Assembly: GCF_900182545.1 (NCBI RefSeq) | Contig: NZ_FXTJ01000003.1 | Span: 1 to 64,000 of the forward strand | Length of the DNA stretch: 64,000 nt | Source: Geodermatophilus aquaeductus | GTDB taxonomy: Bacteria > Actinomycetota > Actinomycetes > Mycobacteriales > Geodermatophilaceae | Reading direction: 5' to 3' | Shown here: positions 1-17,313 of the stretch, one piece after another | How positions within the stretch are numbered: the stretch's first letter is position 1 | Layout: every line of letters starts with the position of its first letter | Translations under genes and position numbers: made by a program | Notes under the pieces: generated by a model | What the model saw: the letters and a program-made list of their open reading frames with translations, nothing else | What the model was told of the DNA's origin: nothing | Databases searched by the model: none

Positions 1-33
1 TCGTCCTGAGCCAGGATCAAACTCTCCGTAGAT
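1..33 (-). rRNA. rrs: 16S ribosomal RNA, 5' end only
   Basis: Read on the minus strand, the first bases are the universal start of bacterial 16S rRNA, AGAGTTTGATCCTGGCTCAG, preceded by TACGG. Only the first ~30 nt are present; the rest lies beyond the left edge. The mature 5' end is placed by similarity to other actinobacterial genes and may be off by a few bases. Confidence 0.95.
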
Positions 34-151
34 GATCTGATACCGGCTGAGAACCGAGACCTGACAGATCTCGATCAATCAACCAAAGGAACCCAAGACC
101 CGACCACATCACGCGGCCAGGCCACGGGGTTATTACTTGGCACTGACTTTC

Positions 152-172
152 GGCACGCTGTTGAGTTCTCAA
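152..172 (-). promoter_or_regulatory. Conserved rRNA leader element
   Basis: On the minus strand this reads TTGAGAACTCAACAGCGTGC, a word found in the leader of many actinobacterial rRNA operons, where it takes part in antitermination or RNase III-type processing. It lies about 120-140 nt upstream of the mature 16S start and downstream of the promoter, as expected. The exact role here is inferred from family knowledge. Confidence 0.7.
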
Positions 173-305
173 GGAGCGGACGCACACCAACTCGACCCTC
201 TCGGGCTCCGCTGGAGGCTTTGTTGTCCATCTCTGCACCCGCAACGGGCGGCTCCTGCTGGGGCCTTCCCGCTCGCCCTCCCGGGCCGTGCGGCGCGCAG
301 AGAGA

Positions 306-334
306 AAGTTACGTGGCTGTCGGGACCGTGTCAA
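306..334 (-). promoter_or_regulatory. rrn operon promoter
   Basis: On the minus strand there is a consensus -35 TTGACA (329-334), a 17-bp spacer and a -10 TAACTT (306-311). It lies ~270 bp upstream of 16S, in the gap after tyrS. The match to a sigma-70/HrdB-type promoter is the best in the window. Transcription should start near position 299. Confidence 0.8.
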
Positions 335-346
335 ACCGGTTCGGCC

Positions 347-382
347 GTGACGCCGGACACCGTTCCGGAACCGGCGTGTCAC
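347..382 (-). terminator. Hairpin between tyrS and rrn promoter
   Basis: The arms GTGAC-GCCGG and CCGGC-(GT)-GTCAC pair with a 2-nt bulge, and the loop itself contains a CCGTTCCGGAACCGG-like dyad. It begins ~30 nt after the tyrS stop and precedes the rrn promoter, so it probably ends the long arg-tyrS transcript. There is no U tract, which is normal for actinobacterial terminators. Confidence 0.5.
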
Positions 383-410
383 ATGGCGTTCACACGGCGG
401 AGGTGTCCGC

Positions 411-1696
411 TTAGCGGCCGGCGGGCACCCGCTGCACCCCCGCCACCGAGCGCTTCCCGCGCCGCAGGACGAGCCACCCGCCGGGCAGCCAGGCGTCCTC
501 GCCGGGGACGGCATCGGCGTCGGTCACCCGCTCGTTGTTGAGGTAGGCACCGCCCTCCTTCACCGTCCGGCGGGCCTCGGACAGGCTCGAGACCAGGCCG
601 GTCTGCTGCATCAGGGCGGCGACCGTCGGCGGCTCCCCGTCGACGGTGACGCTGCCGGCCTCCCGGAGGGCGGCTCCCAGGGTCTCGGCACCCAGCGCGG
701 TGAGGTCCTCCCGGCCGAAGAGCGCACGTCCGGCCGCCTCGGCCTGGCGCAGCTCCTCGGGTCCGTGCACCAGGGCCGTCAGCTCCTCGGCCAGCGCGCG
801 CTGGGCCGCACGGGACGCCGGGCGCTCGGTGCTCTCGGCGACGATCGCGGCCACCTCCTCGGCGGGCCGCTCGGAGAACTGCGGCAGCCAGGTGAGCGCG
901 TCGGCGTCGTCGGCGTTGAGCCAGAACTGGAAGAAGGCGTAGGGCGACGTGAGCCTCGGGTCGAGCCAGACGGTGCCGCCCTCGCTCTTGCCGAACTTCT
1001 GCCCGTCGGACTTGGTGACCAGCTGCGTGGACAGCGCGTGCACGGTGGCGCCCTCCACCCGGCGGACCAGGTCGATGCCCGCGGTCAGGTTCCCCCACTG
1101 GTCGGACCCGCCGGTCTGCAGCGTGACGCCGTTGCGGCGGAACAGCTGGAGGAAGTCGTGCGCCTGCAGGATCTGGTAGCTGAACTCGGTGTAGCTGATG
1201 CCGGCTTCCGAGTTCAGCCGCGCGCTCACCGCCTCCTTGGCCAGCATCCGGCCGACGCGGAAGTGCTTGCCGAGGTCGCGCAGCAGGTCGATGGCCGACA
1301 GCGGCTCTGTCCAGGTCAGGTTGTCGACGTAGACCGGCGCCGGCAGGCCGTCGGTCTCGGCGGGCCGGTCGAGGAAGGGCGCCAGCTGCCGGCGGATGCT
1401 GTCCACCCAGCCGGCGACGGTGGCGCGGTCGTTGAGCTGCCGCTCCGCCGTGGGCCGCGGGTCGCCGATCAGGCCGGTGGCCCCGCCGACGAGGACGACC
1501 GGGTGGTGCCCGGCCCGCTGCAGCGCCCGCAGCACCATGACCTGCACCAGGTGGCCGACGTGCAGGCTCGGCGCGGTGGGATCGAACCCGCAGTAGTAGG
1601 TGACCGGTCCGGCCGCGAGGTGCGCGCGCAGCGCCTCCTCGTCGGTGGTCTGGGCGATGAGGCCGCGGCGCTGCAGTTCGTCGAGGACGGTGGAGG

Positions 1697-1700
<4 letters not shown>
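411..1700 (-). CDS. tyrS: Tyrosyl-tRNA synthetase
   Basis: Cytosolic class I enzyme that charges tRNA-Tyr; 429 residues, normal for the family. The HIGH-type motif HVGHL is at about residues 47-51, the KMSKS-type loop reads KFGKS near residue 230, and a C-terminal S4-like RNA-binding domain follows (SSLSEARRTVKEGGAYLNNE region). The GTG start is chosen because it forms a GTGA overlap with the stop of the upstream glycosylase gene and gives the usual N-terminus; the longer open frame upstream is only the antisense of that neighbour's coding sequence. As the last gene of the arginine operon it should be co-transcribed with arg genes unless an internal promoter exists. No T-box leader is visible. 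Confidence 0.95.
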
Positions 1701-6473
<4,773 letters not shown>

Positions 6474-6477
<4 letters not shown>

Positions 6478-7489
6478 GCCGGCTCCTTCCCGTCCAGTGC
6501 GTGCGCCGGGACGACCATCGTCCCGGTGCCCTCGGTGGTGAACATCTCCAGCAGCAGGGCGTGCGGGGTCCGGCCGTCGACGACGGTCGCCCGCTTCACC
6601 CCGCCCTCGACCGCCCGCAGGCAGGCGGCCATCTTCGGGATCATCCCGGCGTCGAGCGTGGGCAGGATCTCGGCCAGCTCGGCGGCGTCGATCTGCTGCA
6701 CGAGCGAGTCGCGGTCGGGCCAGTCGGCGTAGAGGCCCTCGACGTCGGTGAGGACGACGAGCTTGACCGCGCCCAGCGCCACGGCGAGCGCGGCCGCGGC
6801 GGTGTCGGCGTTGACGTTGTGCACCACGCCGTCGCGGTCCGGCGCCACGGTGGCGACCACGGGGATCTTGCCGGCGGCCAGGAGCGCGGTGACCGGCTCG
6901 GGGTCGACGGCGACGACGTCGCCCACCCGGCCGACGTCGACCGGCTCGCCGTCGACGAGCGCCGTCGTCCGCTCGGCGGTGAACAGGCCGCCGTCCTCCC
7001 CGGACAGGCCCACGGCGAGCGGCCCGTGCTGGTTGACCAGCCCGACCACCTCCGGCGTGACCTGGCCGGTGAGGACCATGCGGACCACCTCGACGGTCTC
7101 GTCGGTGGTCACCCGCAGGCCGCCGCGGAACTCGCTCTCGATGCCGAGGCGGCCGAGCATCTCGGTGATCTGCGGGCCGCCGCCGTGGACGACGACGGGC
7201 AGGATGCCGCAGGTCCGGAGGAACACCATGTCCTCGGCGAAGGCGCGGCGGCACTCCTCGTCGACCATGGCGTGCCCGCCGTACTTGATCACCACGACGT
7301 TGCCGTGGAACTCGCGCAGCCACGGCAGCGCGCCGGTGAGGACGGCGACCTTGCGGGCGTCGCCCTCGGGGTCGTAGGTGCGCATGACCCGGGTGGTGCC
7401 GATCCGGCGGCGCGGGGCCGGCTCGTCGACGCGGACGTCGGGCGGGGTGGGGTCCTCGTGGGTGTTCTCGTGCGTGTTCTCGTGGGTGC

Positions 7490-7493
<4 letters not shown>
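6474..7493 (-). CDS. argB: Acetylglutamate kinase
   Basis: Second step of the cyclic arginine pathway: phosphorylates N-acetylglutamate. The kinase core shows [11 protein letters not shown], the HGGGPQI loop, NVNADTAA and GMIPKM. At 339 residues it is about 35-40 longer than typical ArgB. The excess is an N-terminal tail that starts with a four-codon tandem repeat, [12 protein letters not shown], followed by a Pro-rich linker. The GTG start overlaps the argJ stop as GTGA, which supports including the tail. A start further in would have to fall near the conserved [14 protein letters not shown] segment. ArgB is often the arginine-inhibited enzyme; the tail might influence assembly. Confidence 0.94.
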
Positions 7494-9714
<2,221 letters not shown>

Positions 9715-9739
9715 TCGTCGGGGTCGGACTGCACCCGCG

Positions 9740-9784
9740 GTCGCTCGTGCTCTGCCCACACGGACGGGGCAGAGCACGAGCGAC
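9740..9784 (-). terminator. Perfect 18-bp hairpin after HxlR gene
   Basis: The left arm GTCGCTCGTGCTCTGCCC (9740-9757) and the right arm at 9767-9784 pair perfectly over 18 bp with a 9-nt loop. It lies ~50 nt after the stop of the minus-strand regulator and just before the argC operator, so it insulates the arg operon from upstream transcription. There is no U run. Confidence 0.75.
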
Positions 9785-9831
9785 GGCGGGGACAGGGTGG
9801 CCGGGTGCTGTCCGCGCGCCCGGCGGCGGAC

Positions 9832-10518
9832 TCAGGACACCGGCTGCGGCGACCGCGCGGGCTCGACGCCGGCGTAGGGGCTCAGCCGTCCCCACCGGGC
9901 CAGCTCCCGCTCCAGCCACGGGGGTGCCGCCAGCGCCATCTCGCGGGACTCCCGGGCGGCGGCGAGCCCGAGCCGGCCGGCGCACCAGCGCACGAGGGAG
10001 CTCACGTCGGTGGTGACGACGCCGTCGTCGGGGAAGCCGGGGGTCTCGACGCAGACCTCGTTGCCGGTGCGGTCGAGCAGCAGCCACAGGTGGTGCGGTG
10101 CCCGGGACCGCCGGACGTCGAAGCGCACGACGACGCGCGGCCGCGGCAGGGACGCCGGGTCGATGAGCCGGGACAGCGTCCAGAGGGCGAGGTAGGGGTC
10201 CTGGTCACCCGGCGCCACCTCGCGCCACCGCGCACCCCACGCGCCCAGCGTGAAGCAGATGTCGCCCAGCTCCCGCCCCATCTCGGTGAGCGCGTACTCC
10301 GTGGTCCGCCCGGAACTCCTGCGCTCGACCACGCCGTCGCGCTGGAGCGTGTGCAACCGCTGGGCGAGGACGCTGCGGGAGAGACCGGGAGCACCCTCGA
10401 GGATGTCCCCGAAGTGGACGCAGCCCAGGGCCAGGTTCCTGATGATGATCGGCGTCCAGCGCTGGGCGAACACCTCAGCGGCGAGCGCGATCGGGCAGTA
10501 CTGCCCGTAGCCACCCAT
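9832..10518 (-). CDS. HxlR-type winged-helix regulator with C-terminal SCP2-like domain
   Basis: Probable DNA-binding transcription factor of 228 residues. Residues ~1-100 form an HxlR winged helix: YCPIALAAEVFAQRWTPIII, LSRSVLAQRLHTLQRDGVVER and the wing SSGRTTEYALTEMGREL. The remainder resembles the sterol-carrier/ligand domain often fused to this HTH (RRSRAPHHLWLLLDR, DVSSLVRWCAGRLGL). The ATG start is chosen at MGGYGQYC, since a Cys just before the first helix is typical; the frame stays open further upstream. It is divergent from the haloperoxidase-like gene 125 nt away, which it may control. The ligand is unknown. Confidence 0.8.
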   Translation of the reverse strand: MGGYGQYCPIALAAEVFAQRWTPIIIRNLALGCVHFGDILEGAPGLSRSVLAQRLHTLQRDGVVERRSSGRTTEYALTEMGRELGDICFTLGAWGARWREVAPGDQDPYLALWTLSRLIDPASLPRPRVVVRFDVRRSRAPHHLWLLLDRTGNEVCVETPGFPDDGVVTTDVSSLVRWCAGRLGLAAARESREMALAAPPWLERELARWGRLSPYAGVEPARSPQPVS

Positions 10519-10643
10519 GCGGGACAGGCTCCACCCGCGGCGGCGGACGTGGTGTCCCCGCCGGCGCGGTTCGTTTCCAGGACTGACGCCGCGGGCCGGG
10601 GAGGTCTCCACTCGACGGGCCAGTTCTCGGCCGAGGAGTCGCC

Positions 10644-11885
10644 ATGCGCCGGTCCCGCACGCCCGTCGCCACCCCCGTCGTGGCCGCCGCCGTCCTGGCG
10701 GCCACGTTCTCGTCCGTCTCGCCCGCCGCCGCCTCCACCGAGGTCGACGGCGCGAGCGTCCGGACGTGGAATGAGATCGCGGTCACCGCCATCGTGTCGA
10801 CGACCCCGCCGACGCCGGGACCGGTCGGACCCCTCTACCTCGCCTACGTGCACCGCGCCGTCCACGACGCCGTGCAGGACCTCCCCCACCACGCCTCCGT
10901 CCCGGCAGCGGTCGCCGCGGCGGCCCACGGGGTCCTGGTGCACTACTTCCCGGGCCAGCGCGGGACGCTCGACGAGAGGTACGCGGCCGAGCTGGCGGCG
11001 GTCCCGGACGGCGAGGCGGAGGACCGGGGGATCGCCGCCGGCGCCCAGGCCGCGCAGACGCTGATCGAGGACCGGCGCGACGACGGCCTGAACGGACCGG
11101 CGCTGCCCCTCCCGACCCCGGGACCCGGGGTGTGGGAACCCCTCCCGACCGAGCCACCGACGACGGCCGCCGCGGCGTCCTGGCTGGGCACGGTGGAGCC
11201 CTTCGTGCTCCGGTCCCCGTCGGAGCTGCGGCCGGGCGGGCCGCCCGCGCTCACCAGCGACCGCTGGGCCCGTGACTTCGAGGAGGTCAAGACGCTCGGA
11301 TCGGCCACGTCGACGGTGCGGACAGCGGCACAGACCGCCGCGGCGCTCTTCTGGGCCGACCCGCCGGCCGTGCAGAGCCACCGCGCCCTGCGCGGCTGGA
11401 GCGTGCAGGAGTCACTGGACGCGAGGGAGACGGCGCGGTTGTTCGCCCTCGTGAACACCGCGAGCACCGACGCGCTCATCGCCTGCGCCGACGCCAAGTT
11501 CCACTACGACTTCTGGCGGCCGGTCGGCGCCATCCGGCGCGCGGACACCGACGGCAACCCCGCGACCGTGCCCGACCCCGCGTGGAGCCCGCTCGTGCCG
11601 GCGCCGAACTTCCCCGACTACCCGAGCAACCACGCCTGCGCGACGACCGCCCTCGCCACGGTGGTCGACGCACTGCGCGGGGACCGCCCGTTCTCGCTGA
11701 CGGTGAGCAGCGTCCGGGGCACCCCGCCCGTCGAGTACCCGACCACGTTCACCTCCGCGGAGCAGCTGATCGAGGAGGTCGGCAACGCGCGGATCTGGGC
11801 CGGGATCCACTACCGGTTCTCCGTCGAGGACGGCACGGCCATCGGCCGCGCGGTCGGCGAGCGGGTGCTGTGCTCCGACTGGTGA
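10644..11885 (+). CDS. Secreted vanadium-dependent haloperoxidase-like (PAP2 superfamily) protein
   Basis: The 413-residue protein has a cleavable-looking signal peptide (Arg-rich start, VVAAAVLAATFSSVSPAAAS), so it should act outside the membrane. The vanadate/phosphate pocket of the haloperoxidase/PAP2 fold can be traced: KFHYDFWRP (Lys-x6-Arg-Pro), PDYPSNHA (PSxH) and RIWAGIHYRFSVEDG (Arg-x5-His). It could oxidise halides with peroxide or be a phosphatase of the same fold; sequence alone does not decide. The ATG is preceded by GAGGAG at good spacing. Its gene is divergent from the HxlR regulator. Confidence 0.82.
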   Translation: MRRSRTPVATPVVAAAVLAATFSSVSPAAASTEVDGASVRTWNEIAVTAIVSTTPPTPGPVGPLYLAYVHRAVHDAVQDLPHHASVPAAVAAAAHGVLVHYFPGQRGTLDERYAAELAAVPDGEAEDRGIAAGAQAAQTLIEDRRDDGLNGPALPLPTPGPGVWEPLPTEPPTTAAAASWLGTVEPFVLRSPSELRPGGPPALTSDRWARDFEEVKTLGSATSTVRTAAQTAAALFWADPPAVQSHRALRGWSVQESLDARETARLFALVNTASTDALIACADAKFHYDFWRPVGAIRRADTDGNPATVPDPAWSPLVPAPNFPDYPSNHACATTALATVVDALRGDRPFSLTVSSVRGTPPVEYPTTFTSAEQLIEEVGNARIWAGIHYRFSVEDGTAIGRAVGERVLCSDW

Positions 11886-11900
11886 CCGCCCGGCCCGCCC

Positions 11901-11933
11901 GACCCCGAGCCGTCACTCCGGCGGAGCGGGGTC
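11901..11933. terminator. Hairpin between convergent genes
   Basis: GACCCCG (11901-11907) pairs with CGGGGTC (11927-11933) around an inner CTCCG-CGGAG stem. It sits between the convergent haloperoxidase-like and SDR genes and overlaps the SDR stop by 2 nt. It could stop transcription from both sides. Confidence 0.5.
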
Positions 11934-12738
11934 AGGCGAGCGGGTCGCCGTCGCCGTAGGGGACGAGCCGCAGCCTCCGGGCGTCGCCGGACGGCGACGT
12001 GGCCCGCAGGGTGTCGAGCGAGTCGACGCCGGCGCGGAAGAACCGACCCGACCACTGGTCCAGCTCGCCGGCGGCGATGGCCACCACCAGGTCGACGACG
12101 TCCTCGGGGCGGGTCCAGTCGGTCCGTCCCTCGTGCATCGGCATCGCGCGCGTCATGGCGGTGTCGACGACGCCCGGCGCCAGGTCGAACGCCCGGACGC
12201 CGTGCGGAGCGCCGGCCAGGTCGATCGACTCGGTGATGCGCATCTGCGCGGTCTTGCCGACCGAGTAGGCGCTGTAGTGCGGGTTGGCGCGGGTGCCGAT
12301 CCCGCTGGCCAGCCCGACCACCCGCCCGCTGCCGACAGCCACCATGCCGGGCAGCACGGCGCGGGCGAGCAGGAACGGCCCGCGGACCTGGCTCTCCACC
12401 ACCTGCCACCACTGGTCGGGGTCGGCCTCCCACAGCGGCACCTCGGCGGCGTCGATGAGGCCGGCGTTGTTGACCAGCAGCCCGACCGGCCCGAGCTCGC
12501 GGACGACCTCGGCGACGGCGGCGTCGACCGCGACCCGGTCGGTGACGTCGGCGGCCAAGGCGAGGGTGCGGGCGCCGGTGGCCGCGGCGATCCCGTCCAT
12601 CGCCGTCCGCAGCCGGTCCCCGCCGCGCGCGATCCCGGCGACGGCGGCACCGCGGGCGGCCAGCCCCTCGGCGACGTGCCGGCCGATGCCCGCCGACGCC
12701 CCGGTGACCAGCGCGACGGTGCCGGTGAGGTCGGCCAT
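11932..12738 (-). CDS. Short-chain dehydrogenase/reductase
   Basis: NAD(P)-dependent oxidoreductase of the classical SDR family, 268 residues. The cofactor motif TGASAGIG is at residues ~13-20, LLVNNAGLID is the NNAG motif, and the catalytic tetrad includes the YSVGK Tyr/Lys. The substrate is unknown. Its ATG overlaps the pheT stop by one base (TGATG), so it is co-translated after pheST, an association that need not be functional. The C-terminal tail (SGDARRLRLVPYGDG) is longer than a minimal SDR. Confidence 0.85.
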   Translation of the reverse strand: MADLTGTVALVTGASAGIGRHVAEGLAARGAAVAGIARGGDRLRTAMDGIAAATGARTLALAADVTDRVAVDAAVAEVVRELGPVGLLVNNAGLIDAAEVPLWEADPDQWWQVVESQVRGPFLLARAVLPGMVAVGSGRVVGLASGIGTRANPHYSAYSVGKTAQMRITESIDLAGAPHGVRAFDLAPGVVDTAMTRAMPMHEGRTDWTRPEDVVDLVVAIAAGELDQWSGRFFRAGVDSLDTLRATSPSGDARRLRLVPYGDGDPLA

Positions 12739-15200
12739 CAGTCGCCGCTGCGCAGGGTGATGCCCTGCAGCTCGACGACGGCGAGGATGCCCTCACGGAC
12801 CTGCGCGACATCGGTGGCGGTGAGCGTGCGGTCCGGCGCCCGCAGCACCAGCGAGTACGCCAGCGACCGCGACCCGGCCGGGACCGGCGGGCCGGAGTAC
12901 ACGTCGAAGAGGCGCACCGCCTCGAACAGCTCCCCCGCGCCCCCGCGCACCAGCGACTCGACGTGCGACGCGGTGATCTCGTCCGGCACGACGAACGCCA
13001 GGTCGAGGAACACCGGCGGGAAGGTGGAGATCCGCGGCCCGACCGGCACGGCGGCCGCCGGGAGCGCGTCGGCGTCGAGCTCCATGACCGAGGTGCGCGC
13101 CGGCAGGTCGAGCGCGGCGCACACCCGCGGGTGCAGCTCGCCGGCGTACCCGACCACCCGGTCGTCCACGACCAGCTCGGCGCAGCGGCCGGGGTGCCAG
13201 GGCGCGGCCTCGCCGGGGCGGACGAACAGCTGCACGCCCGCCGCGGCGGCCACCACGCGGGCGGCCTGCACGGCGTCGGCCCAGCCCGCCGCGCGGCCCG
13301 GACCCCACCAGCCGCGCGGCTCGCGCTGGCCGGTCAGGGCGACCGCCACGTGCCACGGCTGGGCGGGCACCGCGCCGAGCAGCGCGGCGAGGACGTCGTC
13401 GTCGGGACGGCCGTCGACCCCGGGCAGCGGCGCCGGGGTGCCCACGCCGCCGAGGAAGACCGCGCCGTGCTCGAAGAGGGCGACGTCGCGCTGGCCACGG
13501 GCGAGGTTGCGGGCCAGCGAGGCCAGCAGGCCGGGCACCAGCGTGGTGCGCAGGGCCGGCTCCTCCTCCGACAGCGGGTTGCGCACGACGACCACACGGC
13601 GGCGCTCGTCGTCCTCGGGCAGGCCCAGGGCGTCCAGCGCCGGCGTGCCGACGAAGGGGTACGACGGCGCCTCGACGTAGCCGGCCTCGGCCAGCGCCCG
13701 GCCGATCGCGCGGCGGCGGCGCTGGGTCTCGGTGAGCCCGCGCCCGGGCGGGGCGGTGGGCAGCACCGAGGGGACGTCGTCGTAGCCGGCGAGCCGGACG
13801 ACCTCCTCCACCAGGTCGGCGGGGTCGGTGAGGTCCGGGCGCCACGACGGCGGGGTGACGGTCAGCACGCCGCCCTCGCCCTCGACGGCGCAGCCGACCG
13901 CGCCGAGCAGCTCGACGACCTGCGCCGCCGGGTACGGGACGCCGGAGACCCGGCCGGGCCGGTCGGCGTCGAGCGGGATCGACGGCCGCGGACGTCGGGT
14001 GTCGACGTCGACCGGCGCGCCGACGACGCGGGCGCCGCCGTACCGCGCCAGCAGCTCCGCCGCGCGGGCGAGCGCGACCACGGTCATCTCGGGGTCGACG
14101 CCGCGCTCGAAGCGCTTGGCGGCCTCGCTGGGCAGCCGGTGGCGGCGCGCGGTGCGAGCGACGCCGGTGGGCTCCCAGTGCGCGGCCTCGAGCAGCACGG
14201 CGGTCGTGCCGTCGCCGATCTCGGTGGAGGCGCCGCCCATGACCGCGGCCAGGCCGATCGGCCCGGTGTCGTCGGTGATGAGCAGGTCGTCGGCGTCGAG
14301 GGTGCGGACGGTCCCGTCGAGGGTGGTCAGCCGCTCCCCCTCACGGGCGCGGCGGACGACGATCGGCCCGGTCACCGCGTCGCGGTCGAAGGCGTGCATC
14401 GGCTGGCCGAGCTCGAGCATCACGTAGTTGGTGACGTCGACCGCCAGCGAGATCGACCGGACGCCGGACTGGGCCAGGCGGCGGCGCATCCACCACGGGC
14501 TCGGCGCGGTCGGGTCCAGGCCCTCCAGCGCGACCATGGAGAACCGGTCGCAGCGGTCGGCGTCGGCGACCGTGACCTCCCACGCCGGCTCACCGGACCA
14601 GGCGGGGACCTCCGCCGCGCCGGGGTCGCGCCAGCCGGCGGCCAGGCCGGTGCCCATCTCGCGGGCGATGCCGCGCATCGACAGGCAGTAGCCGCGGTCG
14701 GGGGTGACGGCGAGCTCGATGACGACGTCGTCGAGCCCCACGACCGGGCGGGCCTCGGCACCGGGCTCGACGCCGTCGCCGAGCACGAGGATCCCGGCGT
14801 GGTCCTCGCCGATGCCCAGCTCGCGGACCGAGCAGATCATCCCGTCGGACACGTGGTCGTAGGTCGTGCGGGCGGCGATCTCGAAGCCGCCGGGCAGCAC
14901 GGCGCCGGGCAGCGCGACGACGACGGTGTCGCCGACGACGAAGTTCCGGGCGCCGCAGACGATGCCGCGGGGCTCGGCCTCACCGACGTCGACCCGGCAG
15001 TACCGGATCGGCTTCTTGAAGCCGGTGAGCTCCTCGATCTCCAGCACCCGGCCGACCACGAGCGGGCCGGTGACCTCGGCCGGGCGGTGGACCTCCTCGA
15101 CCTCCAGGCCCAGGCGCACGAAGGCGGCGTCGAGGTCCTCGACCGTGGTCCCGGCGGGGACGTCGACGTACTCGGCCAGCCAGCCGACGGGGACCCGCAT
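12738..15200 (-). CDS. pheT: Phenylalanyl-tRNA synthetase beta subunit
   Basis: Large subunit of the tetrameric PheRS, 820 residues as usual. Domains in order: N-terminal B1; the EMAP/OB tRNA-binding fold (GRVLEIEELTGFKKPIRYCR, residues ~48-160); the B3/B4 editing domain; the B5 and catalytic-like region (LPSEAAKRFERGVDPE); and the C-terminal anticodon-binding FDX-ACB domain (FPPVFLDLAFVVPDEI through RAPDRTLT). The ATG follows directly on the pheS TAG (TAGATG), giving tight coupling and equal subunit output. Confidence 0.96.
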   Translation of the reverse strand: MRVPVGWLAEYVDVPAGTTVEDLDAAFVRLGLEVEEVHRPAEVTGPLVVGRVLEIEELTGFKKPIRYCRVDVGEAEPRGIVCGARNFVVGDTVVVALPGAVLPGGFEIAARTTYDHVSDGMICSVRELGIGEDHAGILVLGDGVEPGAEARPVVGLDDVVIELAVTPDRGYCLSMRGIAREMGTGLAAGWRDPGAAEVPAWSGEPAWEVTVADADRCDRFSMVALEGLDPTAPSPWWMRRRLAQSGVRSISLAVDVTNYVMLELGQPMHAFDRDAVTGPIVVRRAREGERLTTLDGTVRTLDADDLLITDDTGPIGLAAVMGGASTEIGDGTTAVLLEAAHWEPTGVARTARRHRLPSEAAKRFERGVDPEMTVVALARAAELLARYGGARVVGAPVDVDTRRPRPSIPLDADRPGRVSGVPYPAAQVVELLGAVGCAVEGEGGVLTVTPPSWRPDLTDPADLVEEVVRLAGYDDVPSVLPTAPPGRGLTETQRRRRAIGRALAEAGYVEAPSYPFVGTPALDALGLPEDDERRRVVVVRNPLSEEEPALRTTLVPGLLASLARNLARGQRDVALFEHGAVFLGGVGTPAPLPGVDGRPDDDVLAALLGAVPAQPWHVAVALTGQREPRGWWGPGRAAGWADAVQAARVVAAAAGVQLFVRPGEAAPWHPGRCAELVVDDRVVGYAGELHPRVCAALDLPARTSVMELDADALPAAAVPVGPRISTFPPVFLDLAFVVPDEITASHVESLVRGGAGELFEAVRLFDVYSGPPVPAGSRSLAYSLVLRAPDRTLTATDVAQVREGILAVVELQGITLRSGD

Positions 15201-16328
<1,128 letters not shown>

Positions 16329-16331
16329 CTA

Positions 16332-16397
16332 GGGCGAGATCGCGCGATCTCGCACGCCCCGGCCCGCGCTGCGGTGCGAGATCGCGTGATCTCGCCC
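16332..16397. repeat. Nested palindromic intergenic repeat (GAGATCGCGCGATCTC type)
   Basis: Two 24-nt arms (16332-16355 and 16374-16397) are inverted copies with one mismatch, separated by 18 nt. Each arm is itself built on the palindrome CGAGATCGCGCGATCTCG. It lies in the 202-bp gap between the divergent pheS and EamA genes, where a simple terminator is not expected. The rest of the gap shows no gene; the promoters of both genes must flank or include the element. Confidence 0.85.
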
Positions 16398-16470
16398 GAG
16401 GCGGGGGCGCGTCGGCACCGGCTGCCAGGATCGCCCGGGACGGCGGCACGGACTCGGGAGGGCGCACCGC

Positions 16471-17313
16471 ATGGCGATGGTGCTGGCGCTGGCCTCGGCC
16501 GTCGTCTACGGGATGGCCGACTTCGCCGGCGGCCTGGCCAGCCGGCGCGCCACGGCGGCCGCCGTCGTCGCGCTCTCGCAGGCCGCGGGGCTGGTCGCCG
16601 TCGTGCTGCTGCTGCCGTGGCTCGGCGGGGACCCGACGCCGGCCGACCTCGCGTGGGGCGCGGCGGCCGGCGTCGCGGGCGGCCTGGGGCTGCTGCTCTT
16701 CTACCGCGCCCTGGCCGCCGGAGTGATGAGCGTGGTCGCCCCGGTGACGGCGGTGTCGGCCGCGGCGCTGCCGGTGCTGGGCGGCCTGCTGCTCGGTGAG
16801 CGCATCGGGCCGGTGGCCGCCGGCGGCATCGTCCTCGCCCTGGCCGCGGTGGTGCTCGTGGCGGCCGAGGACGGGCTGGCCTCGCTGCGCAACGCCCGGC
16901 TCGGCACCGTCGCCCCGGCGCTCGCCGCGGGTGCGGGGTTCGGGCTGTTCTTCGTCGTCCTCGACCGCACCGGCGAGGACTCGGGACTGAGCCCACTGGT
17001 GGCCGCGCGCGTGGTGTCGGTGCTGATGGTCGGCGGGCTGGCGCTGGCCACCGGCCGCTCGCTGCGGATCTCCCGCCGGGTGCTCCCGGTCGTGGTGCTG
17101 GCCGGGGTCGGCGACATGACGGCCAACGCGCTGTTCCTGGTCGCCACACAGGTCGGCGGGCAGCTGGCGATCACCGGGGTGCTGGCCTCGCTGTACCCGG
17201 CGAGCACGGTGCTCCTGGCGCAGGTGGTGCTGCGCGAGCGGCTGGCCGGCGCCCAGCGTGCGGGGCTGGCCGTGGCGGCCGCCGCCGTCGTCCTCATCGC
17301 CCTCCCGTCCTGA
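16471..17313 (+). CDS. EamA/DMT-family transporter
   Basis: Integral membrane protein of 280 residues with about ten hydrophobic helices in two related halves, the drug/metabolite transporter layout. The first helix begins immediately (MVLALASAVVYGMADFAGGL), and VVAPVTAVSAAALPVLGGLLLGERIG and YPASTVLLAQVVLRERL are typical EamA motifs at the end of each half. The substrate cannot be predicted. A GGGAGGG sequence lies 9 nt before the ATG. It is a single-gene unit divergent from pheST. Confidence 0.85.
   Translation: MAMVLALASAVVYGMADFAGGLASRRATAAAVVALSQAAGLVAVVLLLPWLGGDPTPADLAWGAAAGVAGGLGLLLFYRALAAGVMSVVAPVTAVSAAALPVLGGLLLGERIGPVAAGGIVLALAAVVLVAAEDGLASLRNARLGTVAPALAAGAGFGLFFVVLDRTGEDSGLSPLVAARVVSVLMVGGLALATGRSLRISRRVLPVVVLAGVGDMTANALFLVATQVGGQLAITGVLASLYPASTVLLAQVVLRERLAGAQRAGLAVAAAAVVLIALPS

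Noticed and set aside
34..410. tRNA or small protein in the 16S upstream region
   Set aside because: No cloverleaf with a TTCGANTC-type arm was seen, and the short frames lack ribosome sites; the region is explained by the rrn promoter and leader.
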